Assembly (NCBI GenBank): GCA_003052455.1
Contig: QAPD01000013.1
Location: forward strand, 1 to 43,299
Length of the DNA stretch: 43,299 nucleotides
Origin: Sphaerisporangium cinnabarinum
GTDB taxonomy: Bacteria > Actinomycetota > Actinomycetes > Actinomycetales > Cellulomonadaceae
Direction of reading: 5' to 3'
In this document: in pieces, positions 31,016 through 38,392 of the stretch
Layout of the letters: every line of letters starts with the position of its first letter
Position numbering within the stretch: position 1 is the first letter of the stretch
Position numbers and translations under genes: made by a program
Notes under the pieces: generated by a model
The model's input: only the letters and a program-made list of their open reading frames with translations
Told to the model about the DNA's origin: nothing
Databases searched by the model: none

Positions 31016-31428
31016 CTGTCGTCCTTCCTCACGCCCGGCGTCGTCGCGGGGCGTTCGGCACGAGGGGAGAGGTGCGGGAGAGGCGGGTACCGGTCTGCTC
31101 GGCGCGGGAGTGCGCCGGTGCGCCCACCACCGTTGGCGGGACGTGGAGTAGCAGGTAGATCCCCAGCGACGCTAGCAACGCCCCGGACACCACGGACAGC
31201 GAGTACTAGGTACTTTCGCCGTCACGATTCGGTCACGGGCCCGAAGTATCAGGTACTCCGCGCGCGAGTCCGTCGCTCGGAGCAACGGACGGCCGTCCGG
31301 GCCGTCGCAGACGAGCCCGCGCGCGCCCGCCGAGTGTTCACCCAGCGGTCATCCCACCGCCCGCGGCCCGTCGTCGTCCCGCCACGGCGTCGCACCACCC
31401 TCTGCTCGACCCTCGTCGAAGGAGAGAC
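31016..31428. other. 413-bp divergent intergenic region
   Basis: No gene is visible. It separates the heptad-repeat gene (minus) from the wall-anchored gene (plus). The region includes the A/T-richer stretch 31180-31260 with twin quasi-palindromes and a GTCACG direct repeat (31221 and 31232). GAAGGAGAG ends 3 nt before the ATG at 31429 and is the ribosome-binding site. Confidence 0.6.
31201..31258. promoter_or_regulatory. Twin quasi-palindromic sites, about four helical turns apart
   Basis: AGTACTAGGTACT (31202-31214) recurs as AGTATCAGGTACT (31245-31257), 11 of 13 identical and 43 bp apart. Each is close to its own reverse complement, and GAGTAC/GTACTC bound the whole block as an inverted repeat (31201-31206, 31253-31258). 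The layout suits two dimers of one regulator bound on the same face of the DNA, controlling both divergent genes. Confidence 0.62.
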
Positions 31429-34400
31429 ATGCCACCGATCACCGAGCGGACGCCCGCGGGGGCGCCGGAGCGCGCCCTGGCCCGTCGTCCGCGCCTCGCC
31501 GCGCTCGTCGCCACCGGCACGACGCTCACCCTGGGCCTGGGCGCGCTGCCCGCGCTCGCGGCCGTGCCCGCCCACGCCCCGAGCGGCACCACCGCCGCCC
31601 CGACGGTCGCCGACGCCTGGCCGACCCCGGCGCCGGCCGAGACGTTCCACCGGCTCGCGACCTACCCCGTCTTCGACAACCGCCCGGCCGGCGAGGACGC
31701 CGCCGCGGAGACGGTCGCGGAGATCTCGGCGGTCAGCGAGGACGGGCGGACCCTCGTCCACACCGACGCCCTCGCGCGCCGCATCGGCTTCCTCGACCTC
31801 ACCGACCCCGGCGCGCCGCAGGGTCTCGGCACGCTGAGCCTCGCCGAGCTCGGGTCGGAGCACGACGAGCCGACGTCGGTCGCGGTCGTCGGCGGGTACG
31901 TCCTCGTCGTCGTGGACACGTCCGTGAGCTTCACCGAGCCGAGCGGCCGCCTCGACGTCGTCGACCTCGCGACGCGCGAGCGCGTGCGGTCGCTGGACCT
32001 CGGCGGCCAGCCCGACTCGATCGCCGTCACGCCCGACGGCGCGCACGCCGTCGTCGCGATCGAGAACCAGCGCGACGAGGACGCGACGCCGGAGGGCGGC
32101 GACGAGGGCGACCTCCCGCAGCTCCCCGCAGGGTTCGTGCAGATCCTCGACCTGCCCGGCGGCGACCCGGCCGCCTGGTCGACGCGCGCCGTCCCCTTCG
32201 TGGACGAGGCGGGCGCGCCGCTGCCCGTCGTCGCGGCCGCAGGCCTCGACACGCCCGAGGACCCGGAGCCGGAGTACGTCGCGATCAACCCCGCGGGCAC
32301 CAAGGCCGCGGTGACGCTCCAGGAGAACAACGGCGTCGCCGTCGTCGACGTCGCCTCGGGCGAGGTCGAGAGCGTCTTCTCCGCGGGTGCGGTCGCCGTC
32401 TCGGGGATCGACGTGAAGAAGGACGGCACGATCGACCAGACCGGGTCGATCCCCGCGACGCCCCGCGAGCCGGACGCCGTCGGCTGGGTCGACGACGCGC
32501 ACGTCGCGACCGCCAACGAGGGCGACTGGAAGGGTGGCTCCCGCGGCTGGTCGGTGTTCGACGCCGTCACGGGCGAGGTCGTGTGGGACGCGGGCGCGGA
32601 GCTGGAGCGCCTCGCCGTCCGTGTCGGCCTGCACACCGAGGACCGCGCGGCCAAGAAGGGCGTCGAGCCCGAGGGCCTGGCGGTCGCGACGCTCGGCGGG
32701 ACGCGGTACGCGTTCGTCGGCTCCGAGCGCTCGAACTTCGTCGCCGTCTACGACGTGACCGACGGCGCCGCCCCGCGGTTCGTCCAGGTCCTCGCGACGA
32801 CGAACGGTCCCGAGGGGCTGCTCGTCGTGCCGCAGCGCGACCTGCTCGTGGTGTCGAGCGAGGAGGACGACGCCGCGGCGGGCGTGCGCTCGGCCGTCAC
32901 GGTGTTCGGGCGCGGGGACGCGTGGGCCGACGCCGCGGGGTCGCCCCGGTTCCCGAGCGTCGTCTCCGCGGACGCGACCACGGGCCCGCAGGCCGGCGCG
33001 CCGATCGGCTGGGGCGCGCTCGGGGCGCTGAGCGCCGACCCGACCGATCCCCAGCGCCTGTGGACGGCGACCGACGCCGCGTACTCCCCGACGCAGCTCC
33101 TGTCGCTCGACGTGCGGGGCTACGGCGACGGTGCGCCCGCGGTGATCGACCGCACGGTCACGGTCACGCGCGACGGCGCACCCGTGGGTCTCGACGTCGA
33201 GGGGGTCGCGGCGCGCCCCGGGGGCGGGTTCTGGCTCGGTGTCGAGGGCGCGAAGGGCGCGGAGAACGCGATCGTGCACGTCGACGCCGCGGGCGCGGTC
33301 GTCGAGTCCGTCGCGCTTCCCGACGCCGTCGTCGCGGGCCTCGGGAAGCAGGGCATCGAGGGCGTCGCGGTCGGTGCGCCGGCCGGTGCGGGCGCACGCG
33401 GGCCCGGGGACCAGACCACGGGCGAGCAGGTGTGGGTCGCCCTCCAGCGCGGCCTGACGACGGACGCGGGCGGCACGGCGGGCACCGCGCGGATCGGGCG
33501 CTACGACGTCGCGACGCGCACGTGGGACTGGTTCGCCTACCCGCTCGAGCGCACCACGACGGACGGCGACTGGCTGGGGCTGAGCGAGGTGACCGTCGTC
33601 GACCACGACACGCTCGCCGTGATCGAGCGCGACAAGCTCAACGGTCCCGCCGCCGCGGTGAAGCGCGTGTACGCGGTCGACGTCCCGGACGTCGCCGTCG
33701 GCGCGGCGTCGACCACCCCGGTCCCCGTGACGAAGACGCTCGCGCACGACGTGCTGCCCGACCTGCGTGCCACGAACGGCTGGACGCAGGAGAAGCTCGA
33801 GGGCCTCACGGTCGGCGGCGACGGCACGGTCTGGGCGATCACGGACAACGACGGCCTGGCCGACGCGACCGGCGAGACGGTGCTGCTGGGCCTGGGTGCG
33901 GCGTCCGACGTGTTCGACGGCCACCTCGACGAGGAGACGCCGGGCGGCCCGGGTGAGCCCGGCGAGACGCCCGGCGCGGGGGAGCAGCCGCCGTCGGCCC
34001 CCCGGCACACCGTGGGGGTGGACGACCTCACCGCGGCGAACCACGGCGGCGTCAGCCTCTCCCCGACGCGCGTGCGCGCGGGCGAGCAGGTCACCGCGAC
34101 GGCCGACGGCTTCGCGCCCGGCGAGTGGGTCTCCGCGACCCTCTTCTCGACGCCCGCGGACCTCGGCATGGTCCGGGCCGACGCGTCGGGCCGGCTCACG
34201 GCGACCGTCACCGTCCCCGCCGACACGGCGGCGGGCGAGCACCGGTTCGCGCTCGTCGGCCAGGTGGACGGCCGCGTGCTGTGGACGGAGCTCGAGGTGC
34301 TCGCGACGGACGCCGCGACCGGCGGGCACGACGGCGCCGCGCCGGCGGGGCCGGACGGGCTCGCCACGACCGGGTCGCACGTCGGCGCGCTCGTCGGGCT

Positions 34401-34473
34401 CGCGATCGTGCTCGTGGCGGGCGGCGTGACGATCGTCGTCGCCCGGCGCCGCCTGCGCGGGCTGCCGCGCTAG
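31429..34473 (+). CDS. Wall-anchored phytase-like/choice-of-anchor-I beta-propeller protein
   Basis: This 1014-residue surface protein has a signal peptide (about 1-45) and a large beta-propeller of the choice-of-anchor I type (about 70-510, opening FDNRPAGEDAAAETVAEIS). An esterase-like-activity-of-phytase domain follows (about 530-910). Next is a Pro/Gly linker, an Ig-like domain (about 860-970) and a C-terminal sorting signal: LATTG at 978-982, a hydrophobic helix and a basic tail RRRLRGLPR. LAxTG is the motif favoured by class E sortases of high-GC actinobacteria. A phosphoester hydrolase role is possible, but no catalytic residues can be assigned with certainty. ATG start. Divergent from the heptad-repeat gene. 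Confidence 0.85.
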   Translation: MPPITERTPAGAPERALARRPRLAALVATGTTLTLGLGALPALAAVPAHAPSGTTAAPTVADAWPTPAPAETFHRLATYPVFDNRPAGEDAAAETVAEISAVSEDGRTLVHTDALARRIGFLDLTDPGAPQGLGTLSLAELGSEHDEPTSVAVVGGYVLVVVDTSVSFTEPSGRLDVVDLATRERVRSLDLGGQPDSIAVTPDGAHAVVAIENQRDEDATPEGGDEGDLPQLPAGFVQILDLPGGDPAAWSTRAVPFVDEAGAPLPVVAAAGLDTPEDPEPEYVAINPAGTKAAVTLQENNGVAVVDVASGEVESVFSAGAVAVSGIDVKKDGTIDQTGSIPATPREPDAVGWVDDAHVATANEGDWKGGSRGWSVFDAVTGEVVWDAGAELERLAVRVGLHTEDRAAKKGVEPEGLAVATLGGTRYAFVGSERSNFVAVYDVTDGAAPRFVQVLATTNGPEGLLVVPQRDLLVVSSEEDDAAAGVRSAVTVFGRGDAWADAAGSPRFPSVVSADATTGPQAGAPIGWGALGALSADPTDPQRLWTATDAAYSPTQLLSLDVRGYGDGAPAVIDRTVTVTRDGAPVGLDVEGVAARPGGGFWLGVEGAKGAENAIVHVDAAGAVVESVALPDAVVAGLGKQGIEGVAVGAPAGAGARGPGDQTTGEQVWVALQRGLTTDAGGTAGTARIGRYDVATRTWDWFAYPLERTTTDGDWLGLSEVTVVDHDTLAVIERDKLNGPAAAVKRVYAVDVPDVAVGAASTTPVPVTKTLAHDVLPDLRATNGWTQEKLEGLTVGGDGTVWAITDNDGLADATGETVLLGLGAASDVFDGHLDEETPGGPGEPGETPGAGEQPPSAPRHTVGVDDLTAANHGGVSLSPTRVRAGEQVTATADGFAPGEWVSATLFSTPADLGMVRADASGRLTATVTVPADTAAGEHRFALVGQVDGRVLWTELEVLATDAATGGHDGAAPAGPDGLATTGSHVGALVGLAIVLVAGGVTIVVARRRLRGLPR

Positions 34474-34478
34474 GGGAG

Positions 34479-34512
34479 CCCGTCCCGCTGCCCGGTGCGG
34501 CAGCGGGACGGG
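34479..34512. terminator. 14-bp perfect hairpin shared by convergent genes
   Basis: CCCGTCCCGCTGCC (34479-34492) pairs fully with GGCAGCGGGACGGG (34499-34512) around a 6-nt loop. It begins 5 bp after the wall-anchored gene stop and abuts the stop of the PspC gene on the other strand. Confidence 0.87.
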
Positions 34513-34731
34513 TCAGTCGCGGTCGTTCGGCATGAGGGCCCACAGGACCAGGTACGCGATGACCTGAGGGCCCGGGAGCAGGATCGAGACCGCGGCGACG
34601 ATGCGCACGACGGTCGGGTCCCAGCCGAACCGGCGGGCGATCCCGGCGCACACGCCCGCGATCATCCGGCCGTGGCGCGGGCGGGACAGCGTCGGGCGGA
34701 ACGCGGCTGCGGAGGCGTCTGAGGTGCTCAT
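34513..34731 (-). CDS. PspC-domain small membrane protein
   Basis: This 72-residue protein is almost entirely a PspC domain: LSRPRHGRMIAGVCAGIARRFGWDPTVVRI followed by one hydrophobic helix ending ALMPNDRD. E. coli PspC is part of the phage-shock membrane-stress response, but short actinobacterial PspC proteins have no defined role. No pspA gene is nearby. TACCGT at 34738-34743 (minus strand) ends 7 nt before the ATG, consistent with a leaderless transcript, although CGAGGT directly before the ATG could be a badly spaced ribosome-binding site. Confidence 0.9.
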   Translation of the reverse strand: MSTSDASAAAFRPTLSRPRHGRMIAGVCAGIARRFGWDPTVVRIVAAVSILLPGPQVIAYLVLWALMPNDRD

Positions 34732-34836
34732 ACCTCGACGGTAGGCGCGGCCCGGCCTCGCCGGTATCCGGTGGTCCCCCGACCTGACCCTGATCCTCGG
34801 GGCGGCGACCCCGAGGGTCGGGGTCGGGTCGGGGCC

Positions 34837-35415
34837 TCAGCGGGCGAGGGCGGCCTGGAACGCCGCGAGCGCGCGCGGCGTCGCGAGGGCGAACGTCACC
34901 GCCGCGACGCCCGGCCCGGGGCGCGAGGCGTCCGGGTCCCGGTCCGCCGTCGGTCCCGAGGTCTCGTCGAGCGGGTCGGGTGCGGACCAGCCGCGGACGG
35001 CGTCCACCGCCACGCGCGCGACCTCGTCGACGTCCCAGCCGTACGCGCCCGCGCTGATCGCGGGGAAGGCGACGGTCGTGGCGCCGAGGTCGTCCGCGAC
35101 GTCGAGCGAGCGGGCGAAGCACGACGCGAGGAGCGCGGGGTCCGTCTCGCCGCGGTAGCGGTTCGGCCCGACGGTGTGCACGACCCAGCGGGCGGGGAGG
35201 TCGTGGGCGTCGGTGGCGACGGCGTCGCCCACGGGCAGGCCGTCGGGGAGGGCCGTGCGCCGGAGCCGGCGGCACTCCTCCAGCAGCCGCGGCCCGGCCG
35301 CGGCGTGGATCGCGCCGTCCACCCCGCCGCCGCCCAGCAGCGACGAGTTCGCGGCGTTGACGATCGCGTCGACGTCGAGCGTCGTGATGTCGGCGAGGCG
35401 TGCGTCGAGGTCCAT
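34837..35415 (-). CDS. Macro-domain protein (O-acetyl-ADP-ribose deacetylase-like)
   Basis: This 192-residue protein is a single macro domain, which binds ADP-ribose and in the YmdB/MacroD group hydrolyses O-acetyl-ADP-ribose or mono-ADP-ribosyl links. Diagnostic segments are DAIVNAANSSLLGGGG, VDGAIHAAAGPRLLEEC, WVVHTVGP and VAFPAISAGAYGWD. The C-terminal region contains a Pro/Asp-rich insert (DETSGPTADRDPDASRPGPG) before the last strand and helix, absent from shorter homologues. CACGAT ends 7 nt before the ATG with no proper ribosome-binding site, suggesting leaderless expression. It is 25 bp downstream of the ketoacyl-synthase gene on the same strand. Confidence 0.93.
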   Translation of the reverse strand: MDLDARLADITTLDVDAIVNAANSSLLGGGGVDGAIHAAAGPRLLEECRRLRRTALPDGLPVGDAVATDAHDLPARWVVHTVGPNRYRGETDPALLASCFARSLDVADDLGATTVAFPAISAGAYGWDVDEVARVAVDAVRGWSAPDPLDETSGPTADRDPDASRPGPGVAAVTFALATPRALAAFQAALAR

Positions 35416-35440
35416 CTCCCCATCGTGCCCGGGGACGGGG

Positions 35441-36646
35441 TCAGTCGCGCGAGACCACGACGCTCGAGCTGTGCCCGCCGAACCCGAACGCGTCGACGAG
35501 CGCGTGGCGGGCCGACGTCGTGGCCGCCTCCCGGACGACGTCGAGGTCGATCGCGGGGTCGAGGGTGTCGACGTTGAGCGTGGGCGGCACGCGGCCGTCG
35601 CGCAGGGCGAGGAGCGCGACGAGGACGCCCAGCGCGCCCGACGCGCCGAGGAGGTGGCCCGTCGCGCCCTTCGTGCTCGTGACGGGCGGCGGCATCCCGA
35701 GGGCCGCGCGCAGCGCGTCCGCCTCGTTGACGTCCCCGACCGGGGTCGCCGTCGCGTGCGCGTGGACGAGCCCCACGTCCTCGGGGGCGAGGCCCGCCGA
35801 CCGCAGCGCCATCGTGATGGTGCGGGCCTGGTTCTCCGGGTCGCCGCCGACGATGTCGTACGCGTCCGACGTCAGCGCCGCACCCGAGACGACGCCGTGG
35901 ACGACCGCCCCGCGGGCGCGCGCGTGGTCCTCGCGCTCCAGCACGAGGAGCGTCGAGCCCTCGCCCATGACGAACCCGTCCCGGTCCACGTCGAAGGGCC
36001 GGGACGCGCGCTCCGGCTCGTCGTTGCGCGTCGACATGGCGCGGGCCGCGGCGAAGGCCGCGAGCGAGAACGGCTGGACGCCCGCCTCGACGCCCCCGCA
36101 CACGACGACGTCCGCCGAGCCGGCGAGGATCATCTCGCGCCCCATCGTGATCGCCTCCGAGCCCGCCGCGCACGCGCTGATCGGGGCGCGCGCGCCGGCC
36201 TTGGCGCCGAGGTCGATCGACAGCCAGGCGGCCGGCCCGTTGGCCATGAGCATCGTGACGGTGTGCGGGGAGACGCGCCGGTGGCCCTGCTCGTGCAGGA
36301 CGCGCGACTGGTCGAGCGTCGTCGCGATCCCGCCGTTCGCGGAGCCGACGACGACGGCGAGGCGTGTCGGGTCGACGTCGGGCGACCCGGCGGACGCCCA
36401 CGCCTCCCGGCCCGCGACGAGCGTGAGCTGTTCCGCCCGGTCGGTGCGACGCCGCTCCCGGACGGAGAGCGCCTCGGCGAAGGCGTCGTCGACGCGCGCG
36501 GCGATGCGCACGGGCAGCTCGGCCGCCCAGTCGTCGTCGATCGCCCGCACGCCCGGCTCCCCGCGCAGCAGCGCCTCCCACGTGTCGGGAGCGGTGCGCC
36601 CGACCGGGGTCACCGCCCCGTACCCGGTGACGACGACTCGTGTCAT
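35441..36646 (-). CDS. Beta-ketoacyl-ACP synthase II-like (FabF family)
   Basis: This 401-residue condensing enzyme would elongate acyl-ACP with malonyl-ACP. The Cys-His-His triad is intact: Cys159 in APISACAAGSEA, His297 in HAHATATPVGD and His331 in STKGATGHLLGASG, with Lys326 nearby. The C-terminal glycine motif is GFGGHSSSVV, where most FabF proteins have GFGGTNA or GFGGHNA. Length is normal. ATG with AGGGG 6 nt upstream. No acyl carrier protein, FabD, FabH or ketoreductase gene is adjacent, so it may be a second, dedicated synthase or the elongation enzyme of a dispersed pathway. An A/T-rich patch at 36701-36714 may be its promoter. Confidence 0.9.
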   Translation of the reverse strand: MTRVVVTGYGAVTPVGRTAPDTWEALLRGEPGVRAIDDDWAAELPVRIAARVDDAFAEALSVRERRRTDRAEQLTLVAGREAWASAGSPDVDPTRLAVVVGSANGGIATTLDQSRVLHEQGHRRVSPHTVTMLMANGPAAWLSIDLGAKAGARAPISACAAGSEAITMGREMILAGSADVVVCGGVEAGVQPFSLAAFAAARAMSTRNDEPERASRPFDVDRDGFVMGEGSTLLVLEREDHARARGAVVHGVVSGAALTSDAYDIVGGDPENQARTITMALRSAGLAPEDVGLVHAHATATPVGDVNEADALRAALGMPPPVTSTKGATGHLLGASGALGVLVALLALRDGRVPPTLNVDTLDPAIDLDVVREAATTSARHALVDAFGFGGHSSSVVVSRD

Positions 36647-36871
36647 GGTGTGCCCCTTGCAGCCGAGCCGCCGAGAACGGCGACGGGTGTGGTCGATGGG
36701 TCTTATTCCAAGTCATCGCAGCGGTCTTTGTCGCCCTCGCAGGTGTGACGGTGCGCACGCCCACGTCCCGGCAGGAGCGGCGGACGACTCCCGCGGTCGC
36801 GCGCCGGCCGCGTACGGTCGGCACAGCGGCCGCCGTCGGGGAGGCCGCGTGACGAGGGCGGGGGAGCGGCG

Positions 36872-37777
36872 GTGCGGCGAGCGAGAGCGCGAGTGCCTGC
36901 TGCCCGACGGCGCGCGCACCGCGCCGTGGTGGCGGTCGCCGTGGGCGTCGTCGCGCTCGGGACCGGGTCGTGCACCGCCCCCGGGCCCCCTCCGCCCGCG
37001 GCCTCTGCCCGGGCGCAGACGCCCGCCCTCCCGCCCACCGGCGGCGTGCTCGACTACCAGCTCGGCGCCGCGTACGACGAGGTCGACGCGGGAGACGGGC
37101 CCGTGCGGCCGGACGTCGTCGTGCGGGACGCGACCGCCGAGCCCCTGCCCGGCGCGTACTCGGTCTGCTACGTCAACGGGTTCCAGACCCAGCCGGGAGA
37201 GACCGACCGGTGGCTCGACGACCACGAGGACCTGCTGCTGCACGACGTGGACGGGACGCTCGTCGTCGACCCCGACTGGCCGGACGAGCACGTCCTCGAC
37301 CCGTCCACCCCCGAGCAGCGCGACGGCATCCTCGCGATCCTCGGGCCCGTCGTCACGGGCTGCGCTGACGCCGGCTTCGACGCCGTCGAGCTCGACAACC
37401 TCGACACCTGGACGCGGTTCGACGCCATCGACGCGGACGGCGCCCACGCCCTCGCCCGCGCGTACGTCGACCTCGCGCACGACGCCGGGCTCGCCGTCGC
37501 GCAGAAGAACGCGGCGGAGATCGCGTCCGTCGCGCACGACGACCTCGGCTTCGACCTCGCCGTCACCGAGGAGTGCGCCGTCTTCGACGAGTGCGCCGCG
37601 TACACCGACGTCTACGGCCACCACGTGCTCCAGGTCGAGTACCCCGACGCGCTCGCCCGCGCCGGGCTGGCCTTCGACGACGTCTGCGCCCGCGACGACC
37701 GCGCCCCGCTCACCGTGCTGCGCGACCGCGACCTCGTCGGCCCGGACGAACCGGGCTACGTCTACGCGTCGTGCTGA
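36872..37777 (+). CDS. Secreted GH114 endo-alpha-1,4-polygalactosaminidase-like hydrolase
   Basis: This 301-residue exported hydrolase has an Arg-rich N-region and hydrophobic core (16-33). LGTGSC at residues 29-34 resembles a lipobox (Cys34), although it is not canonical. The TIM-barrel domain matches GH114/TM1410-type proteins: LDYQLGAAYD, YVNGFQTQPGE, GFDAVELDNLDTW (candidate acids Asp170, Glu173, Asp175) and FDLAVTEECAVFDEC. Known members cut alpha-1,4-linked galactosamine polymers such as fungal galactosaminogalactan or Pel. GTG start with GGGAG 6 nt upstream. It shares with the GH87 gene a likely role in attack on extracellular fungal or biofilm polysaccharide, though the two are far apart in the window. 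Confidence 0.83.
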   Translation: MRRARARVPAARRRAHRAVVAVAVGVVALGTGSCTAPGPPPPAASARAQTPALPPTGGVLDYQLGAAYDEVDAGDGPVRPDVVVRDATAEPLPGAYSVCYVNGFQTQPGETDRWLDDHEDLLLHDVDGTLVVDPDWPDEHVLDPSTPEQRDGILAILGPVVTGCADAGFDAVELDNLDTWTRFDAIDADGAHALARAYVDLAHDAGLAVAQKNAAEIASVAHDDLGFDLAVTEECAVFDECAAYTDVYGHHVLQVEYPDALARAGLAFDDVCARDDRAPLTVLRDRDLVGPDEPGYVYASC

Positions 37778-37869
37778 CCGCGGTGTCGAGGAGTGGCGGC
37801 CGGCAGCATCGGCTACAGGCAGCCGACGCGCCGTGGCGGTCGCCCCGGCACTCTGGTGCACTGTCCGGT

Positions 37870-38346
37870 GTGAGCGCACAGACTCCTGCCGGTGCGGCTC
37901 TCCGGGCACTCGTCCCGGAGCTGATGGCGGGGTACGACGACATCGTGTGGCAGCTCGACGACGACGTGTCCGACGCCCTCTGCGTCGTGATGAGCTCGGT
38001 CGGAGCGCCGGAGCGTGTCGCGCGCGTGCTCGTCCACCGCGGCGAGGAAGTCTTCGTGCTGCTGTTCGGTTCCCACGCCGGGGTGACGTTCGAGTACGAG
38101 CAGGACGAGAAGCCGAATGAGCTTCGTGATCGGCTGGCCACCGCGGTCGCCGCGGTCCGCGGACCCAGCCGCCTCGTCCTGACCTTTGCCGGCTCGACGC
38201 AGACGCGGAGCCAGCTCGTGCTCGCCCCCGACTCGCCCGACGAGCGCAGCGACGGCATCTGGATGGAGCGGCAGACCGCCGAGATCCTCTGGCGCGTGCG
38301 ACGGCGCCGCCTTCGGCGAGAGGTGCACGACTTCCCCAGCCTCTAG
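37870..38346 (+). CDS. Hypothetical protein, 158 residues
   Basis: I do not recognise this soluble mixed alpha/beta protein. It begins with a helix (AALRALVPELMAGYDDIVWQ). Strands such as FVLLFGSHAGVTFEYEQDE and SRLVLTFAGSTQTRSQLVLA alternate with acidic helices, and it ends with a very basic tail (RVRRRRLRREVHDF). It has no signal peptide or membrane helix. Its base composition is slightly less GC-biased than its neighbours (more A/T third positions). The GTG at 37870 is chosen because no ribosome-binding site is found for any option and CACTGT ends 6 nt before it. In-frame GTG codons at 37771 and 37783 are longer options. The start is therefore uncertain. Confidence 0.6.
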   Translation: MSAQTPAGAALRALVPELMAGYDDIVWQLDDDVSDALCVVMSSVGAPERVARVLVHRGEEVFVLLFGSHAGVTFEYEQDEKPNELRDRLATAVAAVRGPSRLVLTFAGSTQTRSQLVLAPDSPDERSDGIWMERQTAEILWRVRRRRLRREVHDFPSL

Positions 38347-38392
38347 CCCGCTCCTCCGTCCGCGCGCCGAGGCCGTGCCGGCGATCGAGCCG

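Noticed and set aside
31201-31258. Inverted GAGTAC/GTACTC block as the end of a transposon or an attachment site
   Set aside because: No recombinase gene, no matching partner site and no break in composition on either side. An operator pair explains it better.
27921-31837. Two plus-strand open frames of over 1000 codons opposite the heptad-repeat gene
   Set aside because: The repeat gene has a biased codon pattern that keeps other frames open. The translations are Arg/Ala/Pro-rich with no domain, and the minus-strand reading shows clear heptads and two membrane helices.
31429-34473. Extracellular alkaline phosphatase (PhoX-like) assignment for the wall-anchored protein
   Set aside because: No PhoX metal-site motif could be placed. 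The propeller and phytase-like segments fit better, so no specific enzyme name is given.
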